A DNA stretch of 64,000 bases from Planctomycetota bacterium (GTDB lineage Bacteria > Planctomycetota > UBA1135 > UBA2386), in assembly GCA_028281765.1 (NCBI GenBank), contig JANQJF010000076.1, forward strand, positions 1 through 64,000, given 5' to 3'. The position numbers were made by a program, and so were the translations under genes. Position 1 is the first letter of the stretch. Every line of letters starts with the position of its first letter. Shown here piece by piece: positions 1 to 10,242 of this stretch. The notes beneath the pieces are model-generated. The model was not told where the DNA came from, made no database searches, and worked only from the letters and a program-made list of their open reading frames with translations.

Positions 1-2382
1 CGGCGCGAGCCGTGGACGGTGCGCGCAGCCGGGTTCGGCGCCGTGCTCATCGCTTGGTCCGCGGCGACGAATCGGCAGGAGATCTTCTTCGAGACCGAGC
101 CGCCGCACGTCGTCGCCGTGACGACGGGGGATGGCGACCTCTCCGATCTCGCGCGCCGCGTGCGCGCGATCGACGGGGCGAGGCTCGACCGCGTGGTCTC
201 GACCGATCCGTCGCGCAGCGTCGCCGTGCTCGCGGCGCGTCGCGACTCGACGTCCGCGGACGTCGTGCTCGTGTGGACCGATACCTTCGAGCCGGGCGAG
301 ACCGCATCGCTCGCGGGCGTGCGGGGCCCGTTCTGGACGACGCCGCCGGCGCCGATCGAGCCCGGGGACTTCGAAGTGCGCGCGCTCGCGCCGTGGCGCG
401 TGGATCGACCCGCGGCGCTCGAGCTGCGCGCGACACGTGAGCTGCCGCCGGAGACGCGGGTCGTCGTGACTCTGCGGGATGCGGCCGGCCGACTGGCCGA
501 AGAACGCGAGGTTGACGGCGGCGAGCTGCGATCGCCGCGAGAACTACCGTTCGCCCTCGCGGTCGCCGGCGAGCACCGAGTCGAACTCGAAGCGCGCGTC
601 GGCGCGACGCGGGTCCGGGCCGAGGGCGCCATCGCGGTCGCGCCGCCGCCGGTCGTCGGCGTGCTCGGCGCGGACGCCGCGGTCGTCGTCGCGGCGCTCG
701 TCGCACAGGGGATCGACGCACGCGCGGTCGAAGACCTGTCGTCGCTCGAAAAGCTCGGAGTCGTCGTCGCGCTCGGCGCGCTCGATGCAGAGGCGCAGAC
801 TCGGCTCGTCGATTTCGTCGACCGTGGAGGGGGACTGCTCGTGTCCGGCGCCGAGGGTGGCGGCGCGCTGCCGCAGCGGGGCGAGCCGCTGTTCGATTGG
901 GTGCCGGTCGAAGTGCTGCCGCAGCCGGAGGTCGCGGAGCGCACCGACGGCGCGGCCGGGCCCGATGGCGAGCCCGGTCCCGAGACGAGACCGCCCGATC
1001 CGGATCCGGACGAGGTGCCGCCCACCAAGCCCGAGGAGACCGGAGACGCCGCGACCGGAGACGTCGGCACGCCGGGAGCGCCGGATGCCGGATCCCAGAA
1101 GGTCGAAGTGGAGCGCCGTCAGGTCGCGCTCGTGCTCGTCATCGACCAGTCCGGCAGCATGAGTGAGCTCGTCGACGGCGGCTTCACGCGGATGGACTAC
1201 GCGAAGCGGAGCGCGTTCGATACGGCGCGCGAGCTCGCGGTCGGCGACTTGCTCGGCGTCGTCGGCTTCTCGGGCTCCGCGACCGACGTCGTGCCACTCG
1301 GCCCGGTGCCGGGGCTCGGCGAGCTCCGCCGAAGACTCGAGACGCTGTCGCCGAGGCGCACGACGCGGATCCACGCCGGCCTCGCGCGGGCGGCCGAGTG
1401 GCTCGACGAGTCGACGGCTCCGGTGCGCCACGCCGTGATCATCACCGACGGCGAGCGCCTCGGCCCGCACCCCGTGGATCTCGAGCGCACGCAGTCCCTG
1501 GCGCAGAAGCTCGCGCAGCGCGGCGTCACGGTTTCGGTGCTGCACGTCTCGAAGCCCGGCGACGACGTTCGCTTCGCGCCGTACTCGCGGATGGCCAAGC
1601 TCGGTCGCGGCGCGTTCCACCGGACTCGGGACGCGTCGCAGGTGCCCCGTCTGCTGATCGCGGAGGTGCGCCGCGTCACCGGCGGAGGGCCCGGAACCGG
1701 CGCGGACGATCCGTCGAGCGATGGCACGGGTGAGCCGGCGACCGGTCCGCCGCCGCAGCCGGATCCGCCGACCGATCCGCCGCCGAAGGACCCGCCCGCC
1801 GAAGTCGAGGTCGAGCCCGATCCGCCGCCGGCCGTGCCGGACGTCGTCGTGCTCGAGGTGCGTGCGGTCAGCGACTCGCAGCTCGTCGAGCCGGTGCCGG
1901 ATGACGGCTACCCGACGCTGTCCGGCATGGCGGCCGTGGCCGGCGCCCGCGCGGATGCGCAGGTGCTGCTCGTCGCGGGGGAACGCGGGCTGCCGCTGCT
2001 CGCGTTCGCGAACCGCGGACTCGGCCGCATCGCGGCGTGGACCGCGGACTGGACCGGCGCGTGGAGCGCGGACTGGCGCGACGAGCCGCAGTTCCCCGCG
2101 CGCCTCGCGCAGTGGGTGTCGTATCTGTTGCCGGCTGCCGTCGGAGCCCCGCCGGGCGCGATCTGTGCCGATGGCAGGCTGACGCCGGCCGCGCCGACGC
2201 GCGCGGAGATCGCGGCGCTCGAAGCGGCGACGGGGCGGCCCGCGGCTGCCCTCGAGACGTATCACGTGCCGGAGACCCGTCGCGTCGAGAAGGGGCGTGG
2301 TCGCGCGGTCGACGACGCCCTGTGGGCGGTCGCCGCCGCGTTCCTGCTCGCGATCGTCGAGTTCGTGGCGCGGCGCCTGTAG
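1..2382 (+). CDS. VWA-domain membrane protein, 5' partial
   Basis: The frame is open to the left edge (first in-frame start is GTG at 19), so the N-terminus is probably missing. A hydrophobic stretch sits at the very start (about residues 3-16 from GTG 19). A beta-rich region follows, then a glutamine-amidotransferase-like segment (about 215-285). A Pro/Asp/Glu-rich linker leads to a von Willebrand A domain with an intact MIDAS start DQSGSM at about 375-380 and a later ITDGE. A second Pro-rich linker (about 555-610) precedes a segment ending in TADWTGAWSADW, typical of BatA-like planctomycete proteins. One C-terminal membrane helix (about 765-785) ends in RRL. This order suits an envelope protein whose metal-binding domain faces outward. 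The ligand is unknown. MiaE follows 18 bases downstream on the same strand. Confidence 0.8.
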   Translation, partial: RREPWTVRAAGFGAVLIAWSAATNRQEIFFETEPPHVVAVTTGDGDLSDLARRVRAIDGARLDRVVSTDPSRSVAVLAARRDSTSADVVLVWTDTFEPGETASLAGVRGPFWTTPPAPIEPGDFEVRALAPWRVDRPAALELRATRELPPETRVVVTLRDAAGRLAEEREVDGGELRSPRELPFALAVAGEHRVELEARVGATRVRAEGAIAVAPPPVVGVLGADAAVVVAALVAQGIDARAVEDLSSLEKLGVVVALGALDAEAQTRLVDFVDRGGGLLVSGAEGGGALPQRGEPLFDWVPVEVLPQPEVAERTDGAAGPDGEPGPETRPPDPDPDEVPPTKPEETGDAATGDVGTPGAPDAGSQKVEVERRQVALVLVIDQSGSMSELVDGGFTRMDYAKRSAFDTARELAVGDLLGVVGFSGSATDVVPLGPVPGLGELRRRLETLSPRRTTRIHAGLARAAEWLDESTAPVRHAVIITDGERLGPHPVDLERTQSLAQKLAQRGVTVSVLHVSKPGDDVRFAPYSRMAKLGRGAFHRTRDASQVPRLLIAEVRRVTGGGPGTGADDPSSDGTGEPATGPPPQPDPPTDPPPKDPPAEVEVEPDPPPAVPDVVVLEVRAVSDSQLVEPVPDDGYPTLSGMAAVAGARADAQVLLVAGERGLPLLAFANRGLGRIAAWTADWTGAWSADWRDEPQFPARLAQWVSYLLPAAVGAPPGAICADGRLTPAAPTRAEIAALEAATGRPAAALETYHVPETRRVEKGRGRAVDDALWAVAAAFLLAIVEFVARRL

Positions 2383-2400
2383 CGGCTCCATACTGTCGCC

Positions 2401-2988
2401 ATGCTCCGCCTCGCGTCCGAGACCGATCCGAGTTGGGCCGACGCCAACGCGGACCACGTGCCATACCTGCTGATCGAGCAGGCGCACCTCGAGAAGAAGG
2501 CGGCGTCGGCGGCGCTCGGCTACATGTTCCGATACCCGGACCACGTGTTCCTGCAGGGGCCGCTTTCGGAGCTCGCGCGCGAGGAGCTCGAGCACTTCGA
2601 GCTCGTGCTGCAGAAGCTCGAGGACCGCGGCATCGAGTTCGTGCGCCAGAAACCGGCGCCGTATGCCGCGCGACTCCTGGAGGTCGTGCGGGGTCCGCAG
2701 CCCGACAAGCTCCTCGACCAGATGCTGTGCAACGCCGCGGTCGAAGCGCGCAGCTGCGAGCGGATGTTGCTGCTCTCGCGCGGGCTCCGCGGCCGCGACG
2801 ACGACGTCGCGGAGCTCTACCACGGTCTGGTCGGCAGCGAGGCGCGGCACTACGAGCTCTACGTCGATCTCGCCAAGCGGATCTTCGATCCGGACGTCGT
2901 CGAGGCGAGGATGGTCGAAGTCATGCGTCACGAAGCGGACGTCATCGCGACAGCTCCGCGCGCGCCGGGGCTACACAACAGGGCATGA
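2401..2988 (+). CDS. miaE: tRNA-(ms2io6A) hydroxylase MiaE
   Basis: This 195-residue protein matches the MiaE family in length and motifs. MiaE is a ferritin-like non-heme di-iron monooxygenase that hydroxylates the isopentenyl group of ms2i6A at position 37 of tRNAs reading UNN codons. The di-iron ligands are visible as three carboxylate/His clusters: EQAHLEKK, EELEHFEL and SEARHYELY. No signal peptide or membrane segment is present, so it is cytosolic. The stop codon overlaps the next ATG (ATGA at 2985-2988), which suggests translational coupling with the hydrolase gene. The substrate depends on miaA and miaB, which are not in this window. Confidence 0.93.
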   Translation: MLRLASETDPSWADANADHVPYLLIEQAHLEKKAASAALGYMFRYPDHVFLQGPLSELAREELEHFELVLQKLEDRGIEFVRQKPAPYAARLLEVVRGPQPDKLLDQMLCNAAVEARSCERMLLLSRGLRGRDDDVAELYHGLVGSEARHYELYVDLAKRIFDPDVVEARMVEVMRHEADVIATAPRAPGLHNRA

Positions 2989-3824
2989 GCGACATCGAAC
3001 CGGCCAAGACGAAGCCGCGGTGGCGGCGTTGGGCTCGACGGATCGCCTTCCTCGCGGCCGGCTACCTCCTCCTGCTCGCGGGTGGGTGCATGAATCCGTC
3101 CACGCCGTTCGACGTCGTGATCAACCTCGGCCCGGTCGGCACGTACGATGCGCTCAAGGCCAATCCCGCGAAGCCGAAACTGGCCGTGCTGCAGCACGGG
3201 ATCTGCCGATCGGGTTGGTCTCTGTGGCGCCTCGAGCGCGCGCTCGAAGCCCACGGCTACGAGGTTCTCAATCCGTCCTACGGCAGCACGCAGCAGACCA
3301 TCGAGGAGCACGCCGCGACGCTCGAACGACAGATCGAGTCTCACCTGGCCACCCGGGAAGGCGCCGAGCCGGAGCTCGTATTCATCGGTCACTCGATGGG
3401 TGGGCTCGTGATCCGAGAATACTTGACCCGCAAGAACGCGCGCGAGGCCTCCGCGTGTGTGTTCATCGCGACGCCGCACCGCGGCGCCGCCCTCGCGGCG
3501 AAGCGCAAGGAGCTGTTCGTGTTCAAGCTGTTCATGGGCACGAAGGCCAGTCTGCAGCTCGAGCGCGGCCACGACTTCTACCAGGGGCTCGGTCCCGTGC
3601 CGTCTCGTCGCATCGGTTGCATCTTCGGCGGCGCCGGCGATGCCGAGGGTTGGAACGACGACATCCCAGGCGACGACGACGGCACGGTCGGAACCGAGGA
3701 GGCGCAGCTGCCGGAGCAGACGGATTCGATCCGGCTCGAACTCGGGCATACCCGGATCGCGATCTCCGAGGCGACCATCGAGTGCGTGCTGCAGTTCCTG
3801 AAGACCGGCAAGTTCCCGCGCTGA
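2985..3824 (+). CDS. membrane-anchored alpha/beta-hydrolase (lipase-like)
   Basis: The 279-residue product starts at an ATG overlapping the miaE stop by four bases. A basic N-terminus (residues 1-18) precedes a hydrophobic segment, roughly LAAGYLLLLAGGC, that could be a signal anchor or a lipoprotein signal with Cys near residue 33. The rest reads as a PGAP1/lipase-type alpha/beta hydrolase: an oxyanion-region LQHGICRSGWSLWRLE, the nucleophile elbow GHSMGG, and a late GDDDGTV that could supply the acidic residue with GHTRI supplying the His. An esterase or lipase acting at the membrane is likely; the substrate cannot be read. It is convergent with the exported protein at 3961, separated by a long inverted repeat. 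Confidence 0.8.
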   Translation: MSDIEPAKTKPRWRRWARRIAFLAAGYLLLLAGGCMNPSTPFDVVINLGPVGTYDALKANPAKPKLAVLQHGICRSGWSLWRLERALEAHGYEVLNPSYGSTQQTIEEHAATLERQIESHLATREGAEPELVFIGHSMGGLVIREYLTRKNAREASACVFIATPHRGAALAAKRKELFVFKLFMGTKASLQLERGHDFYQGLGPVPSRRIGCIFGGAGDAEGWNDDIPGDDDGTVGTEEAQLPEQTDSIRLELGHTRIAISEATIECVLQFLKTGKFPR

Positions 3825-3838
3825 CTCAGGTCTTCAGA

Positions 3839-3928
3839 ATGCCCGTCCCGTTTCGTGCCCGCGCGCGTGCCCGAGCGTGCCCGAACTGGCTCTGGTCACG
3901 GGGCACGTGCGGGCACGGGCACGGGCAT
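3839..3928. terminator. GTGCCC-rich inverted repeat between convergent genes
   Basis: Degenerate GTGCCC hexamers on the left (3839-3882) face their reverse complement CGGGCAC repeats on the right (about 3899-3928), with a short unpaired segment between. The left end ATGCCCG pairs with the right end CGGGCAT. It lies between two convergent gene ends (3824 and 3961) and could stop transcription from both sides. It belongs to a family of GTGCCC hairpins in this window. Confidence 0.55.
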
Positions 3929-3931
3929 GGG

Positions 3932-3964
3932 GTAGCGATCGCCGGCTTTGCCGGCGCTCGCTAC
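3932..3964 (-). terminator. hairpin overlapping the stop of the exported protein gene
   Basis: A 15-bp stem (3932-3946 with 3950-3964, one mismatch) closes a 3-base loop. The minus-strand stop codon TAG (3961-3963) lies inside the outer stem. It fits a terminator for the minus-strand gene, although no T-run follows. Confidence 0.55.
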
Positions 3965-6123
3965 AGCGCTTCCCAGTTTGCGAATCGGTCCCAGCGACCC
4001 GTCAACTGTGGCTGCCGTTCGGCGTGCAGCTGGTTCAGGATCGCGTTGGCGCGGTCCACGGTCTCCTGGTCACCGATCTCGATACCGTAGTTCCGGGCGA
4101 TCTTGGTCGCCGGGATGCACCACTCGCGCAGGCCGTTGCTGTTGGCCCACTCGGCCCAATCCGGGCTCGCGAGCTGCGCGGGACTCAGTGCCTGCCCGTT
4201 CGGCTGGTAGGCCATCGCGTACGTGATGCGCAGATCGCTCATGTCCATGTTCCAGCCGTGCCAGAGCAGGCTGGTTGCGCACGCGACGGCGAGGTCCTTC
4301 GCAGTTTGCGAGCCGGTGACGCGCCAGACGGCTTCGAGGCCGGCTGCGGCGATGCCTTCTTCCCAGCCGCTCCACCAGTTCGTCGTCACGGTGACGCGCG
4401 GGTCGGGTGCATAGTAGCGGATCGGCTTCATGTCGACGCCGCCGAGACCCTGGTACTGCACGGCGACGCATTCTTCGACGCGGTCCGCGATGCGCTGGCG
4501 AACGTCCTCACGGCCGGTGACGACGTAGTGCCAGGCCATCGACAGCAGCGTCCGACCCACGGCGCGCGACGCGCCGATGCCGTTCGTCGACAGGTTATGC
4601 GTCGACGGGAGCGTGTGTCCGGACAGGTAGAGCTCGATGTCCGTGTTGACTTCGCGGAGCAGCGAGTGGCTCGTCGTCAGCAAATACGCCGCGGCCATCG
4701 TGTTGCTCGACCAGTGCTGATTGTCCCGGCCACGCCAGAAGTTCGCGTTGTTGCTGAGCCAGGGCTCCGGGTGCGGCTTGCCGAGCCGGTCCGGGCTCAC
4801 GCTGTCGCTGTGGTGCGCGCGGCCGCTCCACGTGATCCAGCCCGGATGGTCCGCGGCCTTGACGGGGGAGCCGTCTTCTTCGACGAAGTGACCCGGGCGC
4901 ATCGCTTCTTCGCCGACGCAAAAGCGGGCTTCGTCGATGCGGTGAGGATACGTCGAGCGCACGATGTCTCCGAGCTGTGTCGTGCCGAAGTCGTACTGGT
5001 CACCTGGAGCCGGGGCGTCCGGGCTGAGGCCCATCGGTCGGTCGGCCCAGGTCGACTCGGCCGGTTGGCCCGTGTATTGGAGAAACTCGTCATACTCGGT
5101 TTGCGCGTGCCACAGCCCGCCATCCGTCCACCACGGCGGAGCTTCCGGCACGACGCCGAACGGGCCGAACGCGCCGGACGCGGGCCAGTTGGTCGCGACG
5201 CCGTACAGCTCGTTGCCACCGATCGCGGCGAAGGCCGTGTTCAGCCGCTGCATCGGCTCCCAGACCGAGACACCCGGGTGCCCGAAGAAGAAGTTGCCGT
5301 ACCACTCCATCGACTGGGCGTCGTAGAGGTGGTTCGGGACGTGCTCGAGGACGACGCTGTTCCAACCGAACAGCTCCGGTGCCGACGCGATGATGTTGTG
5401 GTACGCGGCGTTCCGCACGAACGGAACCGCCGATCGCACGGCGAAGCCGAAGCTCTCGTACGGCTGCAGCCAGTGCGAGCTCGACGGCTTGCCGCACGTC
5501 AGTCGCAGTTCGAAGCGCGCGTGGTCTTGATCGTCGAAGAAGGTGACCCACAGTTCGTAGAGCAGGTCGGTGTTCGGAATTCGGTTGCGGAACAGCACCG
5601 TGAATCGCGATGCGCCGACTTCGACGATGCTGTGCGGTACCAACGGCGCGGTGTGGAGGCCGGTCGACGTGTTGACGAAGAACTGGAAGTCGAAGTTTTG
5701 CAGATTGACTTCGGTCCACCTGCTGAGCTCGAACGGGTCGAGCGGCGGATCGATCGCGCGTCGGATGTTGATGACGCGGTCCTGCCAGGGTGCGAGGAGC
5801 ACCTTTGCCGACAGTTTTGCGAACCGGACCGAGCCGTCGGGCCAGCGGGCTCCGAAAGGCGTCAGTTCGGAAGGGACGTCTTCGGCTTCCCAGCGATCGC
5901 CGGGTTGCCACTCGCCTTCGGCGAACGGGATCGTCGCCGTGCCCCATTCGAACCGTTCGAACGGCGAGGCGTTGACGAAGCGCACCGCCGGATCGACGGT
6001 GTTGTTCTGTGCCCGCACTTCACCGAGCTGACCGAGGGTGATGATGGCGAACGCGAGGGCGACGAGTCGACCGAGAGAGGACGAACGCACGGCGGATTGC
6101 CGCCGGGATGTCGTGCTAGACAT
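3961..6123 (-). CDS. large exported protein, possible YetA/PcRGLX-type polysaccharide lyase
   Basis: 720 residues with a long Tat/Sec-like N-terminus ending VRAQ near residue 39, so it is exported. The mature start reads FVNASPFERFEWGTATIPF and continues to ARWPDGSVRFAKL, which resembles the N-terminal RIFT-barrel of exo-rhamnogalacturonan-lyase-like proteins, where alternatives for sugar binding are coupled to a helical toroid. The C-terminal half is rich in aromatic residues and helices (NWWSGWEEGIAAAGLEAVWR; LLWHGWNMDMSDLR), as in alpha/alpha-toroid carbohydrate enzymes. No catalytic residue can be assigned with confidence. The function is inferred from this resemblance only; a plain glycan-binding or unknown exported protein remains possible. 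It is divergent from sdhC. Confidence 0.6.
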   Translation of the reverse strand: MSSTTSRRQSAVRSSSLGRLVALAFAIITLGQLGEVRAQNNTVDPAVRFVNASPFERFEWGTATIPFAEGEWQPGDRWEAEDVPSELTPFGARWPDGSVRFAKLSAKVLLAPWQDRVINIRRAIDPPLDPFELSRWTEVNLQNFDFQFFVNTSTGLHTAPLVPHSIVEVGASRFTVLFRNRIPNTDLLYELWVTFFDDQDHARFELRLTCGKPSSSHWLQPYESFGFAVRSAVPFVRNAAYHNIIASAPELFGWNSVVLEHVPNHLYDAQSMEWYGNFFFGHPGVSVWEPMQRLNTAFAAIGGNELYGVATNWPASGAFGPFGVVPEAPPWWTDGGLWHAQTEYDEFLQYTGQPAESTWADRPMGLSPDAPAPGDQYDFGTTQLGDIVRSTYPHRIDEARFCVGEEAMRPGHFVEEDGSPVKAADHPGWITWSGRAHHSDSVSPDRLGKPHPEPWLSNNANFWRGRDNQHWSSNTMAAAYLLTTSHSLLREVNTDIELYLSGHTLPSTHNLSTNGIGASRAVGRTLLSMAWHYVVTGREDVRQRIADRVEECVAVQYQGLGGVDMKPIRYYAPDPRVTVTTNWWSGWEEGIAAAGLEAVWRVTGSQTAKDLAVACATSLLWHGWNMDMSDLRITYAMAYQPNGQALSPAQLASPDWAEWANSNGLREWCIPATKIARNYGIEIGDQETVDRANAILNQLHAERQPQLTGRWDRFANWEAL

Positions 6124-6366
6124 GAGGGTTCGAGGGGGTGCGTACGGGATGTACGGAGGATTGCTAACCGCTTGCGCTCCCTACGGCCACGCTTCTCTCG
6201 GCGGCTTTGCTTTCTCGAATTTCGGCGAGGCGGCCAACATTGTACTCTCGACGAAGATCCCAAGTTCGGTCCAGCGCGTTGGCTTGCGGTCGGGCCGATC
6301 GCGTGTGCGGTCGGCGGTGATGAAACGCGCTGGATTCGATCCGAACCCCAGGCTCCACTTCGACTC

Positions 6367-7049
6367 TTGATCCGATTCCTGAACTCATCGATCGGCGCCA
6401 AGGTGGCGATGGCCGTTTCCGGTCTCGCACTCGGCGGTTTCGTCATCGGGCACCTGTCCGGCAACCTCCTGCTGTTCCTCGGCCGTGACGCGTTCAACTC
6501 CTACGCGGAGTGGCTGCATGGCAACCAGGGCCTGCTCTGGGGCGCTCGCCTCGGCTTGCTCGCGATGATCGCGCTCCACGTTCGGACCGCGCTCGTGTTG
6601 CGCAAGCGGAACACCGACGCGCGCCCCGTGCGCTACGCGTTCGAGTCCACCGTGCAGGCCAGCCAGGCGTCGCGTTCGATGCTCCTGACCGGTCTCCTCG
6701 TGTTGGCCTACGTCATCTTGCACCTCGCGCACTTCACGTGGGGCTGGCTCGACTCGACGGCGGGCGCGACGGAGACTCTCACGCGCGCCGGCGAAGAGGT
6801 CGTCCGACACGACACCTACGGCATGGTCGTCGCCGGTTTCCAAAACGTCTTCTACTCGGCGATCTACATCGCCGCGATGGTCGTGCTCGCACTGCACCTC
6901 AGTCACGGCTTCCACAGCCTGTTCCAGAGCCTGGGGCTCCGGCACCCGTCCTACACTCCGAAGATCGAGATGGGCGCGCGTGTCTTGGCTTGGGGAATCG
7001 CAGGAGCCTACATGTCCATTCCCTTCGCCGTCCTGAGCGGAGGCGTGTC

Positions 7050-7053
<4 letters not shown>
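6367..7053 (+). CDS. sdhC: succinate dehydrogenase cytochrome b subunit
   Basis: 228 residues if started at TTG 6367, chosen because the product then begins [18 protein letters not shown], matching the usual start of single-subunit (Bacillus/Bacteroidetes-type) SdhC; no ATG fits. It carries about five membrane helices and His residues in GHLSGN, LHVRTA, LHLAHF and [12 protein letters not shown] that can ligate the two b hemes. It anchors SdhAB in the inner membrane and passes electrons to quinone. No separate sdhD is present, as expected for this type. Its stop overlaps the sdhA ATG (ATGA), so sdhCAB is one operon. Confidence 0.92.
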
Positions 7054-8965
<1,912 letters not shown>

Positions 8966-8966
<1 letters not shown>

Positions 8967-9712
8967 TGCGAGTCACACTTCACGTCTGGCGGCAGAACGG
9001 CCCCGACGACAAGGGCCAGATCGTCCGTTATCCGCTCGACGACGTCAGCGAGCACATGTCGTTCCTCGAGATGCTCGATGTGCTCAACGAGACGCTGATC
9101 GAGTCCGGCGACGAGCCGGTCGCATTCGACCACGATTGCCGTGAAGGCATCTGCGGCGCGTGTTCGCTGATGATCAACGGTGTCGCGCACGGCCCGCAGG
9201 CTGGGACGACCGCTTGCCAGCTGCACATGCGGTCGTTCAAGGACGGGGACGAGATCTACATCGAGCCGTGGCGCGCGAAAGCGTTTCCCGTCATCAAGGA
9301 CCTCGTCGTCGACCGCTCCGCGTTCGATCGCATCATCTCGGCCGGCGGCTACGTGTCGGTGAACACCGGCTCTGCGCAGGACGCGAACCTCGTGCCGATC
9401 GGCAAGGACGACGCGGACGAGGCGTTCGACTACGCGACGTGTATCGGTTGCGGTGCGTGCGTCGCATCTTGCAAGAACGCGTCGGCGATGCTGTTCGTCG
9501 GGGCGAAGTTCTCGCACCTCGAGAAGCTGCCCCAGGGCCAGGTCGAAGCCGACCGTCGCGCTACGGCCATGGTCGAGCAGATGGACATCGAGGGCTTCGG
9601 CAACTGCACGAACCAGTACGAGTGTCAGGCGGTTTGTCCGAAGGAGATCAAGGTCGACGCGATCGCGCGTCTGAACCGAGCCTTTTCCCGCAGCACGGTC
9701 AAGAACGGATGA
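8966..9712 (+). CDS. sdhB: succinate dehydrogenase iron-sulfur subunit
   Basis: 248 residues from the ATG that shares one base with the sdhA stop; a longer in-frame extension exists upstream but lies inside sdhA and is not conserved in type. The plant-type [2Fe-2S] motif [15 protein letters not shown], the [4Fe-4S] motif [11 protein letters not shown], and a third cluster with [15 protein letters not shown] are complete. It relays electrons from SdhA flavin to the quinone/heme sites of SdhC. Its stop overlaps the mogA start (ATGA), tying a cofactor gene to the operon. Confidence 0.97.
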
Positions 9713-10230
9713 CGCTGCCGAAGATCGGGATCCTGACGATCTCGGATCGCGCGAGTCGCGGGGAGTACGAGGATGTCTCCGGCCCGGCGATCGAGACCGT
9801 GCTGCGTGAGTTCATCACGACCGAGTGCGACTACGAGCGGCGGGTGATTCCGGACGAGATCCTCGACATCGTCGCGGGTATCCGTGCGTTCGCCGACGAA
9901 GGCGCGGCGCTGATCTGCACGACCGGCGGCACCGGTCCGACGCAGCGCGACGTCACGCCCGAGGCGATGGAAGAGGTCTGCACGAAGTTCTACCCGGGCT
10001 TCGGCGAGGAGATGCGCCGCGCTTCGCTCGCCGACGGCGTGCCGACCGCGATCCTGTCACGGCAGATGGCCGGTAGCCTGCAGAAGAGCCTCGTGATCAA
10101 TCTGCCGGGCAAGCCCGGCGCGGTGCGCGTGTGCCTCGACGCGGTGTTCGGGGCGATCCCGTACTGCATCGAGCTGCTCGGCGGGCCTTACATCGACGGC
10201 AAGGGCGCGTTTCGGCCGAAGAAGAAGTAG
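9709..10230 (+). CDS. mogA: molybdopterin adenylyltransferase MogA
   Basis: 173 residues starting at the ATG overlapping the sdhB stop. The family core is clear: [21 protein letters not shown] near the N-terminus and [16 protein letters not shown] in the middle, which bind molybdopterin and ATP in MogA/MoaB-type enzymes, followed by [12 protein letters not shown]. It adenylylates molybdopterin before molybdate insertion, in the cytosol. No other moa/moe gene is nearby, so its place behind sdhB is unusual; SDH itself needs no molybdenum. Convergent with the next gene, 12 bases apart. Confidence 0.92.
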   Translation: MTLPKIGILTISDRASRGEYEDVSGPAIETVLREFITTECDYERRVIPDEILDIVAGIRAFADEGAALICTTGGTGPTQRDVTPEAMEEVCTKFYPGFGEEMRRASLADGVPTAILSRQMAGSLQKSLVINLPGKPGAVRVCLDAVFGAIPYCIELLGGPYIDGKGAFRPKKK

Positions 10231-10242
10231 GCGCGAAGGGCA

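Noticed and set aside
6124-6366. A 110-codon plus-strand frame (6038-6370) before sdhC
   Set aside because: It overlaps the 5' end of the exported protein gene on the other strand and has no protein-like pattern; the gap is best read as a divergent promoter region.
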